The notes under the pieces were generated by a model. The model did no database searches and had not been told where the DNA came from. It was given only the letters and a program-made list of their open reading frames with translations. DNA of 5,524 bases from Lysobacterales bacterium (GTDB taxonomy: Bacteria; Pseudomonadota; Gammaproteobacteria; Xanthomonadales; Xanthomonadaceae): contig JAATFS010000030.1 in the NCBI GenBank assembly GCA_015655035.1, forward strand, positions 1 through 5,524, read 5' to 3'. Positions 1 to 5,524 of this stretch are shown here, in pieces. Position 1 is the stretch's first letter, and the number at the start of each line of letters is the position of its first letter. The translations under genes and the position numbers were made by a program.

Positions 1-18
1 CTCCGGGAAATTCACAGT

Positions 19-1023
19 TCACGACCGTGGTTGGCCACTGTGGTCGGGGATGCCGGCCACGACGTGCAGTGCATACAGCAGTGACGCGCGCAACATCGGG
101 CCATGGGTCAGCCCCGGGAATTCTCGGTAGTGCACTTCCAGGCCCGGCACCTGATCCAGGCGCTCGGCCAGGCGTACGGCCGAATCCGGCGGCACGCAGG
201 TCACGCACTTCATGTGCGCGGCCACGCGGGGATTGCGCATGTCGCGGCCGGAGTAATCGGGATTGCGCTCTCCGCCGCCCAGCATCAGCAGCACGCGCGC
301 GCAGCGGCCGGTATCGCTGGCGATGAAGCGCTGCTCCGGCTCGCCCAGCAGGAAGCCTTCGTGCCACCACAACGACGGGCTGGCCGCTGCATAGGTCTGG
401 AACGCGCGGTGGCGGGTGTACAGCGCATGCAGCGTGAACAGGCCACCGAACGAATGCCCCCATAGCGTCTGCCGCCGTGGGTCGATCGGAGCGCGCCGCG
501 CCACCTGCGGGCGGATCTCGCTCTCCAGGACGTCCAGGAAGGCGTCTGCTCCGCCGCCGACGCTGGTCAGCGCTTTGCCGTCGTCGCGCTCGCTGGCCAC
601 GGGTGTGTAGTCACGTGTGCGCGCTGCAGTATCGACGCGCTTCTGGTTATCGTAGCCGACGAACACCAGCACCTGTGGCTGATGGGCGGCGAGTTCGTCC
701 AGCAGCGCATCGTCGAATTCCGCCAGCGCGGCGTTGCCATCGAGCATCCAGAACACCGGGAAGCCGCCCGGCGGCGGCGCATCCCTGGGGATACCGAGAT
801 TGACCCGCCAGCGACGCATGCCATCGGGGCTGGACACGACGAAGCGCTCGAAGCGGTATTGCGCCGCGCTGCGCTCAGCCACTGTCGGACCGATTTCGCG
901 CTCGGGATCGCGCCGCTGCGCCGCTGCCGGCGGCGCCGCCAGCAGCGCAAGCACGCACAAGCATGGCAGGGACAATCGGCCTCTGCTCCGATTCGCTCGC
1001 ACCTGCCGTTGCCTCACTGCCAT
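19..1023 (-). CDS. Secreted IroE/Fes-like alpha/beta-hydrolase, probable catecholate siderophore esterase
   Basis: This 334-residue protein is a predicted exported serine esterase. An arginine-rich start and a hydrophobic stretch at about residues 19-35, ending PPAAAQ, form a Sec signal peptide, so it should act in the periplasm. Alpha/beta-hydrolase landmarks are MLDGNA (93-98), RDYTP (137-141), the nucleophile elbow GHSFGG (189-194, Ser191), ASPSLWW (214-220) and a late histidine in GLTHGP (His307). This order and the length (E. coli IroE is about 318 residues) fit the IroE/Fes family, where IroE uses a Ser-His dyad to cut the ester backbone of enterobactin-type siderophores. The start lies 7 bp after the stop of the FepA-type receptor gene, so the two are almost certainly co-transcribed, which supports the siderophore role. 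The ribosome binding site before the ATG at 1023 is poor; a GTG at 1002 has a GAGG about 9 nt upstream and is a real alternative that keeps the signal peptide. The mature part has cysteines 241, 273 and 276, the last two as CVTC. The hydrolase fold is near certain; the substrate is inferred. Confidence 0.85.
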   Translation of the reverse strand: MAVRQRQVRANRSRGRLSLPCLCVLALLAAPPAAAQRRDPEREIGPTVAERSAAQYRFERFVVSSPDGMRRWRVNLGIPRDAPPPGGFPVFWMLDGNAALAEFDDALLDELAAHQPQVLVFVGYDNQKRVDTAARTRDYTPVASERDDGKALTSVGGGADAFLDVLESEIRPQVARRAPIDPRRQTLWGHSFGGLFTLHALYTRHRAFQTYAAASPSLWWHEGFLLGEPEQRFIASDTGRCARVLLMLGGGERNPDYSGRDMRNPRVAAHMKCVTCVPPDSAVRLAERLDQVPGLEVHYREFPGLTHGPMLRASLLYALHVVAGIPDHSGQPRS

Positions 1024-1030
1024 GCCCTGC

Positions 1031-3310
1031 TCAGAACCCGACGTTCAGGCTGACCCAGTAGGCCCGCCCGGGTTCGTTGTAGGTGGCCGCGCCGGCACCG
1101 CTGCTATTGGCCTCGCGGAACAGGCGCTTGTCGGCGAGATTGTTGACGCCGCCGCCGAAGCTGATCTTGCGGGTGATGCGATAGCGCGCGCTCACGCCCC
1201 AGATGTTGTAGGCGCCACGCTCACCGAGCGCGTCGTCGCTCTTGGCGTCGTTGTTGCGATCGAGGGTGGCCGGTTCCTGCTTGCCGTAGAACGTACCGGT
1301 CAGCAGCAGCGACAAATGCTCGGTCGCCTGCCAGTCGAGCGAGGTATTGACGGTGTACTTCGGAATCACCGACAGCGGCTGATCGGTGGTCTTGTTCTTG
1401 TTCTCGATCATGTAGGTCAGGTTGGTGTCCCATTGCAGCACGCTGCCGCGCTCGCCCAGCAACGGCACCTTGATGTTGCCTTCCACGCCCTGCACCACCG
1501 CCTTGGGAGCGTTTTCCCACAGGAACACGCGGCCAGTCCCGTTGCTGGTCAGGCCAACCTGGTCGTAACCGGCGACGATCTTGTCGTTGTAATCGTTGTG
1601 GAAGTAGGTCAGCGACGCGTGATAGCCGCTTTGCGGTGCCCACTCGATGCCGATTTCCTTGTTGATGCTGGTCTCCGGATCGAGGTCGGCGTTACCCAGG
1701 ATGTAGCAGCCCGAGCCCAGGCTCTGGTAGTTGTCCGGGCAACCGTTCCCACGGGTGTAGTAAAGGTAGTTCGGGTTGGATTGATACAGGTTGGGCGCCT
1801 TGAACGCCCGCGCTATGCCGCCTTTGAGGATCCAGTCTTCGGCGAGCTTGTACTGGGCATTTAGGCTGGGGCTGAAGTTGTTGCCGAACTGGCTGTGGTG
1901 GTCGAAGCGCAGCCCCGGCGTCAGCGTCAGCTTGTCGGTGAGGTAGATATTGTCTTCGACGAAGACCGCGCTCAGCTTGGCGTCGGCCTTGCCGTTGCGG
2001 TTGCCGGTATCCACGCCATCGATGCTGCCGCTGGTGCTGGCCACCGACTGCGACATCGAGTACGGGTCGTCCAGGCGGCTGTCGCGATGCTCGAAACCCA
2101 CCGTCCAGACATTCTCGATGCGGCCCAGGGTCGAGGGGAGGTTCACTTCGCCATCGAATACGTAGTTCTCCAGCTGCGAAGTGGACTTGGTCAGCGAGCT
2201 TGAGATGCTGCCCTCCGGGCCGCCGGCCAGCCCCTCGTCGTAACGGGTGTTGTCGGTTCCCTCGTAGGACAGACTGAGTCGCGAGGTACCGAAGTCCCAC
2301 TTGCCGCGGTGGGTGATCCCGGCGGTACGACGGAGCATGGTGTTGGTCTCGGCGCCCGCGTTCGCCAGTGCCGCCAGGTCGGCGGCGGCCGAATGCGTGC
2401 CGGTCTCGCTGACCGCGCGATCGCCGGCATAGATATTGCCCTGGCGGCTGAATCCGGCTTCCAGTTCGACTACCTGGTTTTCACTGGCATCCCAGCGCAA
2501 CAGGCCGTTGATATCCTTGTTACGCACACCCTCGCGCCCGGCCGGCGATAGCGCCGTGGGGCTGCTCGCATACGCGCGATTCAACTCGAGCGAGTCGGCG
2601 TCGGTGCGGTTGAGATTGCCGAAGACTCGGAACGACCAGTCGCGTGCCAACGGCCCGCTGAGGTTGAAGCCGGCGCGCTGGCTGCCGCCTTCGTCGCTGT
2701 GCTCGGGGACCAGCCCATACACCGTCATGGCGCCGCTCAACTCGCCGGTCGGCTTCTTGGTGATGATGTTGACCACACCACCGGACGCGCCGGAACCATA
2801 GCGGGCGGCCGCCGGGCCGCGCAACACCTCGATGCGTTCGATCGCCTCGGCCGGCACCCAGTTGGTGTCGCCGCGGGTGTTGCGTTCACCACTGACGCCC
2901 ATGCGGATCGAATCGCGCGAACCGACCGGCTTGCCGTCCACCAGCACCAGGGTGTTCTCCGGGCCCATGCCACGCAGGTCGATCTGGCGATTGTTGCCGT
3001 ATTGGCCGGAGGCGCTGTTACCGGTGAGGTTGACGCCGGGCATGCTGCGCAGCAGCTCGGAAATGTCGTTGGCCGGCGGGCGGCGCTCGATATCTTCGGC
3101 GGTGATTACCGAGGTACCCAGCGCCTGCTTGGCGATCTGCGCGGCGGTGACGTGCAGGGTATCGAGCGTCTGCGGCTCGTTTTCCTGGGCGAGCGCGGTG
3201 CCGGCGACGGCACTGGAGGCCCATAGCAATGCCAGTACCAGCGGGCGGCGGGGCAACAAGGGAGAACGCTGCGGATGCACAGGCATCGGCGACCGGAACG
3301 AAACAGACAT
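1031..3310 (-). CDS. fepA: FepA/PfeA-type TonB-dependent ferric catecholate (enterobactin-like) siderophore receptor
   Basis: This 759-residue outer-membrane receptor takes up ferric catecholate siderophores using TonB energy. A long basic N-terminus and hydrophobic segment (about 22-41, ending ALA before Gln42) form the signal peptide. A TonB box DTLHVTA (50-56) is followed by the plug, with PGVNLTGNS (91-99), NNRQIDLRGMGPENT (106-120) and IEVLRGPAAARYGSGASGG (160-178). Then comes the 22-strand barrel with TPGLRFDHHS (464-473), AFKAPNLYQSNPNY (502-515), TSINKEIG (547-554), YNEPGRAYW (744-752) and a terminal aromatic Phe759. These blocks match remembered E. coli FepA (746-residue precursor) closely, including the loop cysteine pair, here Cys524 and Cys535. 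I chose the ATG at 3310 because GCGAGG sits 6 nt upstream and the signal peptide then starts normally; a longer reading from a TTG at 3394 lacks both. The same gene is called pfeA or bfeA in other genera. Catecholate specificity is strongly supported; the exact ligand (enterobactin, salmochelin or hydrolysis products) is not. Confidence 0.95.
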   Translation of the reverse strand: MSVSFRSPMPVHPQRSPLLPRRPLVLALLWASSAVAGTALAQENEPQTLDTLHVTAAQIAKQALGTSVITAEDIERRPPANDISELLRSMPGVNLTGNSASGQYGNNRQIDLRGMGPENTLVLVDGKPVGSRDSIRMGVSGERNTRGDTNWVPAEAIERIEVLRGPAAARYGSGASGGVVNIITKKPTGELSGAMTVYGLVPEHSDEGGSQRAGFNLSGPLARDWSFRVFGNLNRTDADSLELNRAYASSPTALSPAGREGVRNKDINGLLRWDASENQVVELEAGFSRQGNIYAGDRAVSETGTHSAAADLAALANAGAETNTMLRRTAGITHRGKWDFGTSRLSLSYEGTDNTRYDEGLAGGPEGSISSSLTKSTSQLENYVFDGEVNLPSTLGRIENVWTVGFEHRDSRLDDPYSMSQSVASTSGSIDGVDTGNRNGKADAKLSAVFVEDNIYLTDKLTLTPGLRFDHHSQFGNNFSPSLNAQYKLAEDWILKGGIARAFKAPNLYQSNPNYLYYTRGNGCPDNYQSLGSGCYILGNADLDPETSINKEIGIEWAPQSGYHASLTYFHNDYNDKIVAGYDQVGLTSNGTGRVFLWENAPKAVVQGVEGNIKVPLLGERGSVLQWDTNLTYMIENKNKTTDQPLSVIPKYTVNTSLDWQATEHLSLLLTGTFYGKQEPATLDRNNDAKSDDALGERGAYNIWGVSARYRITRKISFGGGVNNLADKRLFREANSSGAGAATYNEPGRAYWVSLNVGF

Positions 3311-3316
3311 GGCAAA

Positions 3317-3322
3317 CCTCGC
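3317..3322 (-). promoter_or_regulatory. Ribosome binding site of the FepA-type receptor gene
   Basis: On the minus strand GCGAGG lies 6 nt before the ATG at 3310. The good spacing and match to the 16S anti-Shine-Dalgarno sequence decide the start against the upstream TTG at 3394. Confidence 0.7.
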
Positions 3323-3418
3323 GACAGAGTGATTGACACCTCTGGCGCCGGCTTGAGGTGGAACGTGGCAACGCCGAAATACGATGCAGACCAACTAAAA
3401 CTGTGACGAGATCCGCAG

Positions 3419-3437
3419 GATTACGATTAATTTACAG
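3419..3437 (-). promoter_or_regulatory. Possible Fur box over the -10 region of the receptor operon
   Basis: On the plus strand the 19 bases GATTACGATTAATTTACAG contain two adjacent GATAAT-like hexamers (GATTAC, GATTAA). On the minus strand TAATCGTAATC agrees with the right half TAATCATTATC of the classic Fur consensus at 9 of 11 positions. Over the full 19 bp only about half the positions match, so it is a partial site. A further hexamer, GAGAAT, overlaps the -35 on the minus strand. Overlap with the promoter and the iron-uptake gene downstream make Fur repression plausible; the sequence match alone is weak. Confidence 0.3.
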
Positions 3438-3457
3438 TAAATAAGATCTATTCTCAA
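3429..3457 (-). promoter_or_regulatory. Candidate sigma70 promoter for the receptor-esterase operon
   Basis: Read on the minus strand, TTGAGA (3457-3452; 5 of 6 to TTGACA) is separated by exactly 17 nt from TAAATT (3434-3429; 4 of 6 to TATAAT). It lies in the most AT-rich stretch of the window, between the phosphatase stop and the receptor start, giving a 5' leader of roughly 110 nt. The position is what an iron-regulated operon promoter needs. The -10 match is moderate and nothing here proves the start of transcription. Confidence 0.45.
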
Positions 3458-3481
3458 ATAGTTTCATGCATCGAAGCGGTT

Positions 3482-4132
3482 TCATCGCAACGCCAGCAGT
3501 TCGCGCAGATCATCGACCACCCTCACCGCGCCCGCACGCTCCACCTCGAACCCACGCAAGTATCCATAGCGCACCATCGCCAGCGGCATGCCCGCCGCCT
3601 GCGCGGCGGCGGCATCGGTGGCCGAATCGCCGACCATCAGGCAGCGCTGTGGTGGATAGCCGAACTGCGCGGCCAGGTGTTGCAACGGCAACGCGCTGGG
3701 CTTGCGTTCGGGTAGCGAATCGCCGCCGACCAGCGCCGCAAAGAAGCCGTCCAGTCCGAGATGCTGCAACAACGGCGCGACGAAACGGATCGGCTTGTTG
3801 GTGCATATCGCCAGCGTGACGCCCGCCGAGCTCAGTCCGAGCAGGCTCTCGCGTGCACCGGGATAGACCTGCGGATGGTGCAGCAGGCACTGGCCGTAGT
3901 GCCGCAGCATGTCCGGCATCACTTCATCGACGTCGACACCGGCATGCAATTCGCGCAGCGCGGTGGCGGTCAGCGCGCGCACGCCCTCGCCTATCCACTG
4001 CTGCACCTGGGCCTGGCCGACCTGTGGCAATTGCCATTGCCGCAACGTGAGATTGAGCGCTTCGGCAATATCGGAAACGCTATCCACCAGCGTGCCGTCC
4101 AGATCGAAGATCACCAAGGGATACGGAAACAT
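3482..4132 (-). CDS. gph: Phosphoglycolate phosphatase-like HAD-superfamily hydrolase
   Basis: This 216-residue cytoplasmic HAD phosphatase probably removes phosphate from 2-phosphoglycolate, a product of repairing oxidised DNA 3' ends. All four HAD motifs are present: FDLDGTLVDS (9-18) with nucleophile Asp10 and acid/base Asp12; ICTNKP (109-114) with Thr111; Lys144 in PERKPS; and MVGDSATD (166-173) with Mg-binding Asp169 and Asp173. Between motifs I and II lies an alpha-helical C1 cap containing IGEGVRAL (47-54), as in Gph. Length is typical (E. coli Gph is 252). I chose ATG 4132 because the HAD core starts directly after it and homologues I recall begin this way; AGGA is present but only 2 nt upstream. 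An in-frame ATG at 4162 would add ten residues with no visible ribosome binding site. The LysR gene ends 53 bp upstream of this start, so read-through from it is possible. The HAD fold is certain; the exact substrate is inferred, since related HADs act on other small phosphates. Confidence 0.85.
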   Translation of the reverse strand: MFPYPLVIFDLDGTLVDSVSDIAEALNLTLRQWQLPQVGQAQVQQWIGEGVRALTATALRELHAGVDVDEVMPDMLRHYGQCLLHHPQVYPGARESLLGLSSAGVTLAICTNKPIRFVAPLLQHLGLDGFFAALVGGDSLPERKPSALPLQHLAAQFGYPPQRCLMVGDSATDAAAAQAAGMPLAMVRYGYLRGFEVERAGAVRVVDDLRELLALR

Positions 4133-4185
4133 CGTCCTGCCGCAATGCCAGACATGGACCATTGTAGCCAGGCCATGGTGACGGC

Positions 4186-5085
4186 TCAGATCGGCCAGTG
4201 ACCGGCGTCGCCGAACCGCTGCAACAGAAAATCCAGGAACGCACGAACGATCACTGGCTGCTGGCGGCGCGACGCATAGACGCCGAACACGCCCATTTCC
4301 TGCAACAGGTGATCGGGCAGCAGCACCACCAGTTCACCACGCTCGATCGGACCGGCGGCCAGATACACCGGCAACATTGCGATGCCCACGCCGGCGAGGG
4401 TGGCCTCCATCAGTACCGAGGCCTCGTTGGCACTGACGCTGCCGGACACCGCGACCGACACCGCCTCGCCGTCGCGCTGGAACTGCCACAGGCTCTTGCC
4501 GACGTAGTGATGCGACAGGCAGTTGTGGCCGATCAACGCCTCGGCACGCAGCGGCGTGCCACGCTCACGCAGATAGGCGGGGGCGGCGCAGATGACCGAG
4601 CGGCATACCGCCAGCCGCCGCGCGATCAGGCCGGGTTCGATATCGTGGCTGATGCGCACCGCCAGGTCGATACGCTCCTCGACCAGGTTGACGGTGCGAT
4701 CGACCAGCAACAGGTCCACCCGCGCCTGCCGATGGCACCCGACGAAGTCGGCGACCGCGCGCGCCAGGAAACTCTGCCCGAACGACATGCTGCAGGTCAC
4801 GCGGATCTGCCCGTGTGGCTCGGGATCGTCGACGGCCAGCTCATCGCGCAGCTGCTGGCCGATATCGAGCATGCCGCGAAAGCGCTCCAGCGCCAGCTCA
4901 CCGGCCCCGGTGAGGCCGATGCGCCGGGTGGTCCGATGCAGCAGCCGGGTGCCGGTCCAGCGTTCGAGCTCGGCGAGGTAGCGCGACACCATCGCCCGCG
5001 ACATGTCCAGCGCCTCGGCGGCGGCAGTGAGGCTGCCACGCTCGGCCACGGTCACGAATACCGACATGGCGGTCAGTCGATCCAT
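4186..5085 (-). CDS. LysR-family transcriptional regulator
   Basis: This 299-residue protein has the standard LysR plan and length. The N-terminal winged helix-turn-helix (about 1-60) runs from MDRLTAMSVFVTVAERGS through the helix region SLTAAAEALDMSRAMVSRYL to LLHRTTRRIGLT. A linker helix (about 62-85) leads to a two-lobed effector domain (about 92-295), with ERIDLAVRIS (137-146), the hinge-region CAAPAYLRERG (166-176) and AGVGIAMLPVYLA (231-243). The resemblance is to the DmlR/AaeR/CrgA-like group, which often controls a divergently transcribed oxidoreductase; the effector cannot be read from sequence. The gene diverges from the plus-strand unit whose first member is the broken NAD(P)-binding gene at 5184, with about 98 bp between, the normal layout for a LysR regulator and its target. 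The ATG at 5085 gives the canonical family N-terminus although its upstream signal (GAG close to the start) is weak. The family call is firm; the target is inferred. Confidence 0.93.
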   Translation of the reverse strand: MDRLTAMSVFVTVAERGSLTAAAEALDMSRAMVSRYLAELERWTGTRLLHRTTRRIGLTGAGELALERFRGMLDIGQQLRDELAVDDPEPHGQIRVTCSMSFGQSFLARAVADFVGCHRQARVDLLLVDRTVNLVEERIDLAVRISHDIEPGLIARRLAVCRSVICAAPAYLRERGTPLRAEALIGHNCLSHHYVGKSLWQFQRDGEAVSVAVSGSVSANEASVLMEATLAGVGIAMLPVYLAAGPIERGELVVLLPDHLLQEMGVFGVYASRRQQPVIVRAFLDFLLQRFGDAGHWPI

Positions 5086-5106
5086 CTGCTCGATTCATGC
5101 AACAAA

Positions 5107-5119
5107 TATGATCTTTATA
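5107..5119. promoter_or_regulatory. Candidate LysR-type T-N11-A operator in the divergent intergenic region
   Basis: TATGATCTTTATA has the T-N11-A form with inverted TAT/ATA ends expected of LysR-family sites. It lies 22 bp upstream of the LysR start and 65 bp upstream of the divergent remnant, inside the only AT-rich patch of this interval. A TATAAG (5116-5121) on the plus strand could be a -10 element overlapping it. The motif is short and common in AT-rich DNA, so position is the main support. Confidence 0.3.
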
Positions 5120-5183
5120 AGCTGTTTTTCGAGCGATTGCAGCGCCCTACCCTGAGCGCCCTACTTCTCGCAGGAACCATTCA

Positions 5184-5372
5184 GTGGAGATCGCCCTCGT
5201 CGGCGCCACCGGCCATCTCGCTCCCAAGATCGGCCCGGGCCCGCTATGCGGGGCGTTCCGTTCCCAGGCCCAGGGCAGCAGCAGGATCGGCCATGCCGAC
5301 CACGCCAGCGCATGCGTCGACGAGACCGACCACCCGCGATACCTGCGGTAAGTCGCCACCGCCGCGTACTGA
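5184..5372 (+). pseudogene. Internally deleted NAD(P)-binding (NmrA/NAD_binding_10-like) oxidoreductase remnant
   Basis: A GTG at 5184 with AGGA eight bases upstream opens a frame beginning VEIALVGATGH, the glycine-rich dinucleotide-binding start of NmrA/NAD_binding_10 oxidoreductases (usually near 210 residues). After about 16 residues homology is lost around PGPLCGAF. The frame then resembles the end of the same family: AQGSSRIGHADHASACVDE recalls the family pattern QG-SRIS--DYA-A-VDE. It reaches PRYLR and a TAA at 5349. Reading through that stop gives VATAAY and a second stop TGA at 5370, in register with the usual family ending RQRFTVGY. So both ends survive in one frame while roughly 150 central residues are gone and the penultimate segment is cut off. 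Without the central fold and substrate site the product cannot be a working enzyme. Its place divergent from the LysR gene suggests it was that regulator's target. A novel 55-residue peptide is the less likely alternative. The family match is from memory, not from an alignment. Confidence 0.6.
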
Positions 5373-5408
5373 ACACCCACCGTTTTTCTTTCACTCAAGG
5401 AACTACCG

Positions 5409-5524
5409 ATGTCTATCCCATCCGCGATTTCTCTGGCACTGGCCGCCAGCCTGTTGACCGCCGGGCTGCCCGCCTGCGCCACCCCGCCTTCCGCGCCAGC
5501 CGACAGCGCTGCCCAGGTCAACGC
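5409..5524 (+). CDS. Probable lipoprotein, 5' part only (cut by window end)
   Basis: Only 38 full codons are visible. The start is well supported: ATG at 5409 has AAGGA (5397-5401) 7 nt upstream, and the same frame has a stop at 5370 with no other start between. The N-terminus has a hydrophobic core (ISLALAASLLTAG, 7-19) and LPAC (20-23), a plausible lipobox that would put lipid on Cys23. A Pro/Ala/Ser-rich stretch follows, typical of the linker just after a lipidated cysteine. Unusually, no Lys or Arg precedes the hydrophobic core. The function lies in the unseen part and I do not recognise the protein. It sits 36 bp after the last stop of the oxidoreductase remnant on the same strand, so the two were probably one transcript under the LysR protein. 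A plain secreted protein cleaved elsewhere is the alternative. Confidence 0.6.
   Translation, partial: MSIPSAISLALAASLLTAGLPACATPPSAPADSAAQVN

Larger units (their letters stand above)
5086..5408. other. Stretch without an intact gene between the LysR start and the lipoprotein start
   Basis: About 320 bases hold no intact gene. From left to right there is an AT-rich divergent promoter region (5086-5125) with the T-N11-A candidate, a short unassigned piece (5126-5171), the remnant's ribosome binding site (5172-5175), the oxidoreductase remnant (5184-5372) and a short spacer with a T-rich run (5383-5390) before the lipoprotein's ribosome binding site. The T-run has no adjacent strong hairpin, so I do not call a terminator. 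Confidence 0.6.

Noticed and set aside
734..1864. Plus-strand open frame of 376 codons over the esterase-receptor junction
   Set aside because: It is antisense to two well-identified genes, lacks any known motif, and its Val/Gly/Ala-rich product is typical of a shadow frame.
2699..3226. Plus-strand open frame antisense to the receptor plug domain
   Set aside because: It is His/Ala/Gly-rich with no family resemblance; the opposite strand encodes the highly conserved FepA plug.
3311..3394. N-terminal extension of the receptor from a TTG at 3394
   Set aside because: TTG is a rare start, no ribosome binding site precedes it, and the 28 extra residues would sit in front of a normal signal peptide; ATG 3310 has GCGAGG 6 nt upstream.
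3458..3481. Terminator after the phosphatase gene
   Set aside because: Only a short ATGCAT palindrome is present, with no GC-rich stem and T-run, so read-through toward the receptor operon cannot be excluded.
4153..4177. Imperfect inverted repeat CATGGACC / GGCCATG between the LysR and phosphatase genes
   Set aside because: It has a bulged A, a 10-nt loop and no following T-run on either strand, so it is not a credible terminator and may be chance.
5343..5390. GCGGT / ACCGC hairpin followed by a T-rich run before the lipoprotein gene, as a terminator
   Set aside because: The stem is only 5 bp and about 20 nt separate it from the T-run, so intrinsic termination is unlikely.
4198..5457. Long plus-strand open frame (419 codons) antisense to the LysR gene
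   Set aside because: It mirrors the LysR gene in a GC-rich genome, with Gln/His/Ala-rich composition and no recognisable domain; the LysR reading has complete family motifs.

Overview
The window is GC-rich, densely coded, and reads almost entirely on the minus strand. Protein character (a FepA-type outer-membrane receptor, an IroE-like esterase, a Gph-type phosphatase and a LysR regulator) and codon bias suggest a high-GC gammaproteobacterium. Xanthomonadaceae (Xanthomonas, Stenotrophomonas, Lysobacter and relatives) is my best guess. That placement comes from remembered protein families, not from a search.

Layout, following minus-strand transcription from right to left: a LysR-type regulator (5085-4186); a HAD-superfamily phosphoglycolate phosphatase (4132-3482); an AT-rich intergenic region with a credible promoter and Fur-box-like sequence (3311-3481); a FepA-type catecholate siderophore receptor (3310-1031); and, only 7 bp after its stop, a secreted IroE/Fes-like serine esterase (1023-19). 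The last two form an evident iron-acquisition operon. The receptor would import a ferric catecholate such as enterobactin or a breakdown product, and the esterase would cut the siderophore's ester backbone in the periplasm. No siderophore biosynthesis genes are visible, so use of foreign siderophores is possible.

Right of the LysR gene the plus strand carries a divergent unit. It begins with a short remnant (5184-5372) that keeps the Rossmann-fold N-terminus and the C-terminal tail of an NAD(P)-binding oxidoreductase of the NmrA/NAD_binding_10 type, with the middle missing and a premature stop. It is followed by the first 38 codons of a probable lipoprotein with a strong ribosome binding site, cut by the window edge.

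I found no RNA genes, CRISPR arrays, insertion sequences or convincing terminators. The least ordinary items are the decayed oxidoreductase beside an intact LysR gene and the control region of the receptor-esterase operon. I see no evidence of a wholly new system.
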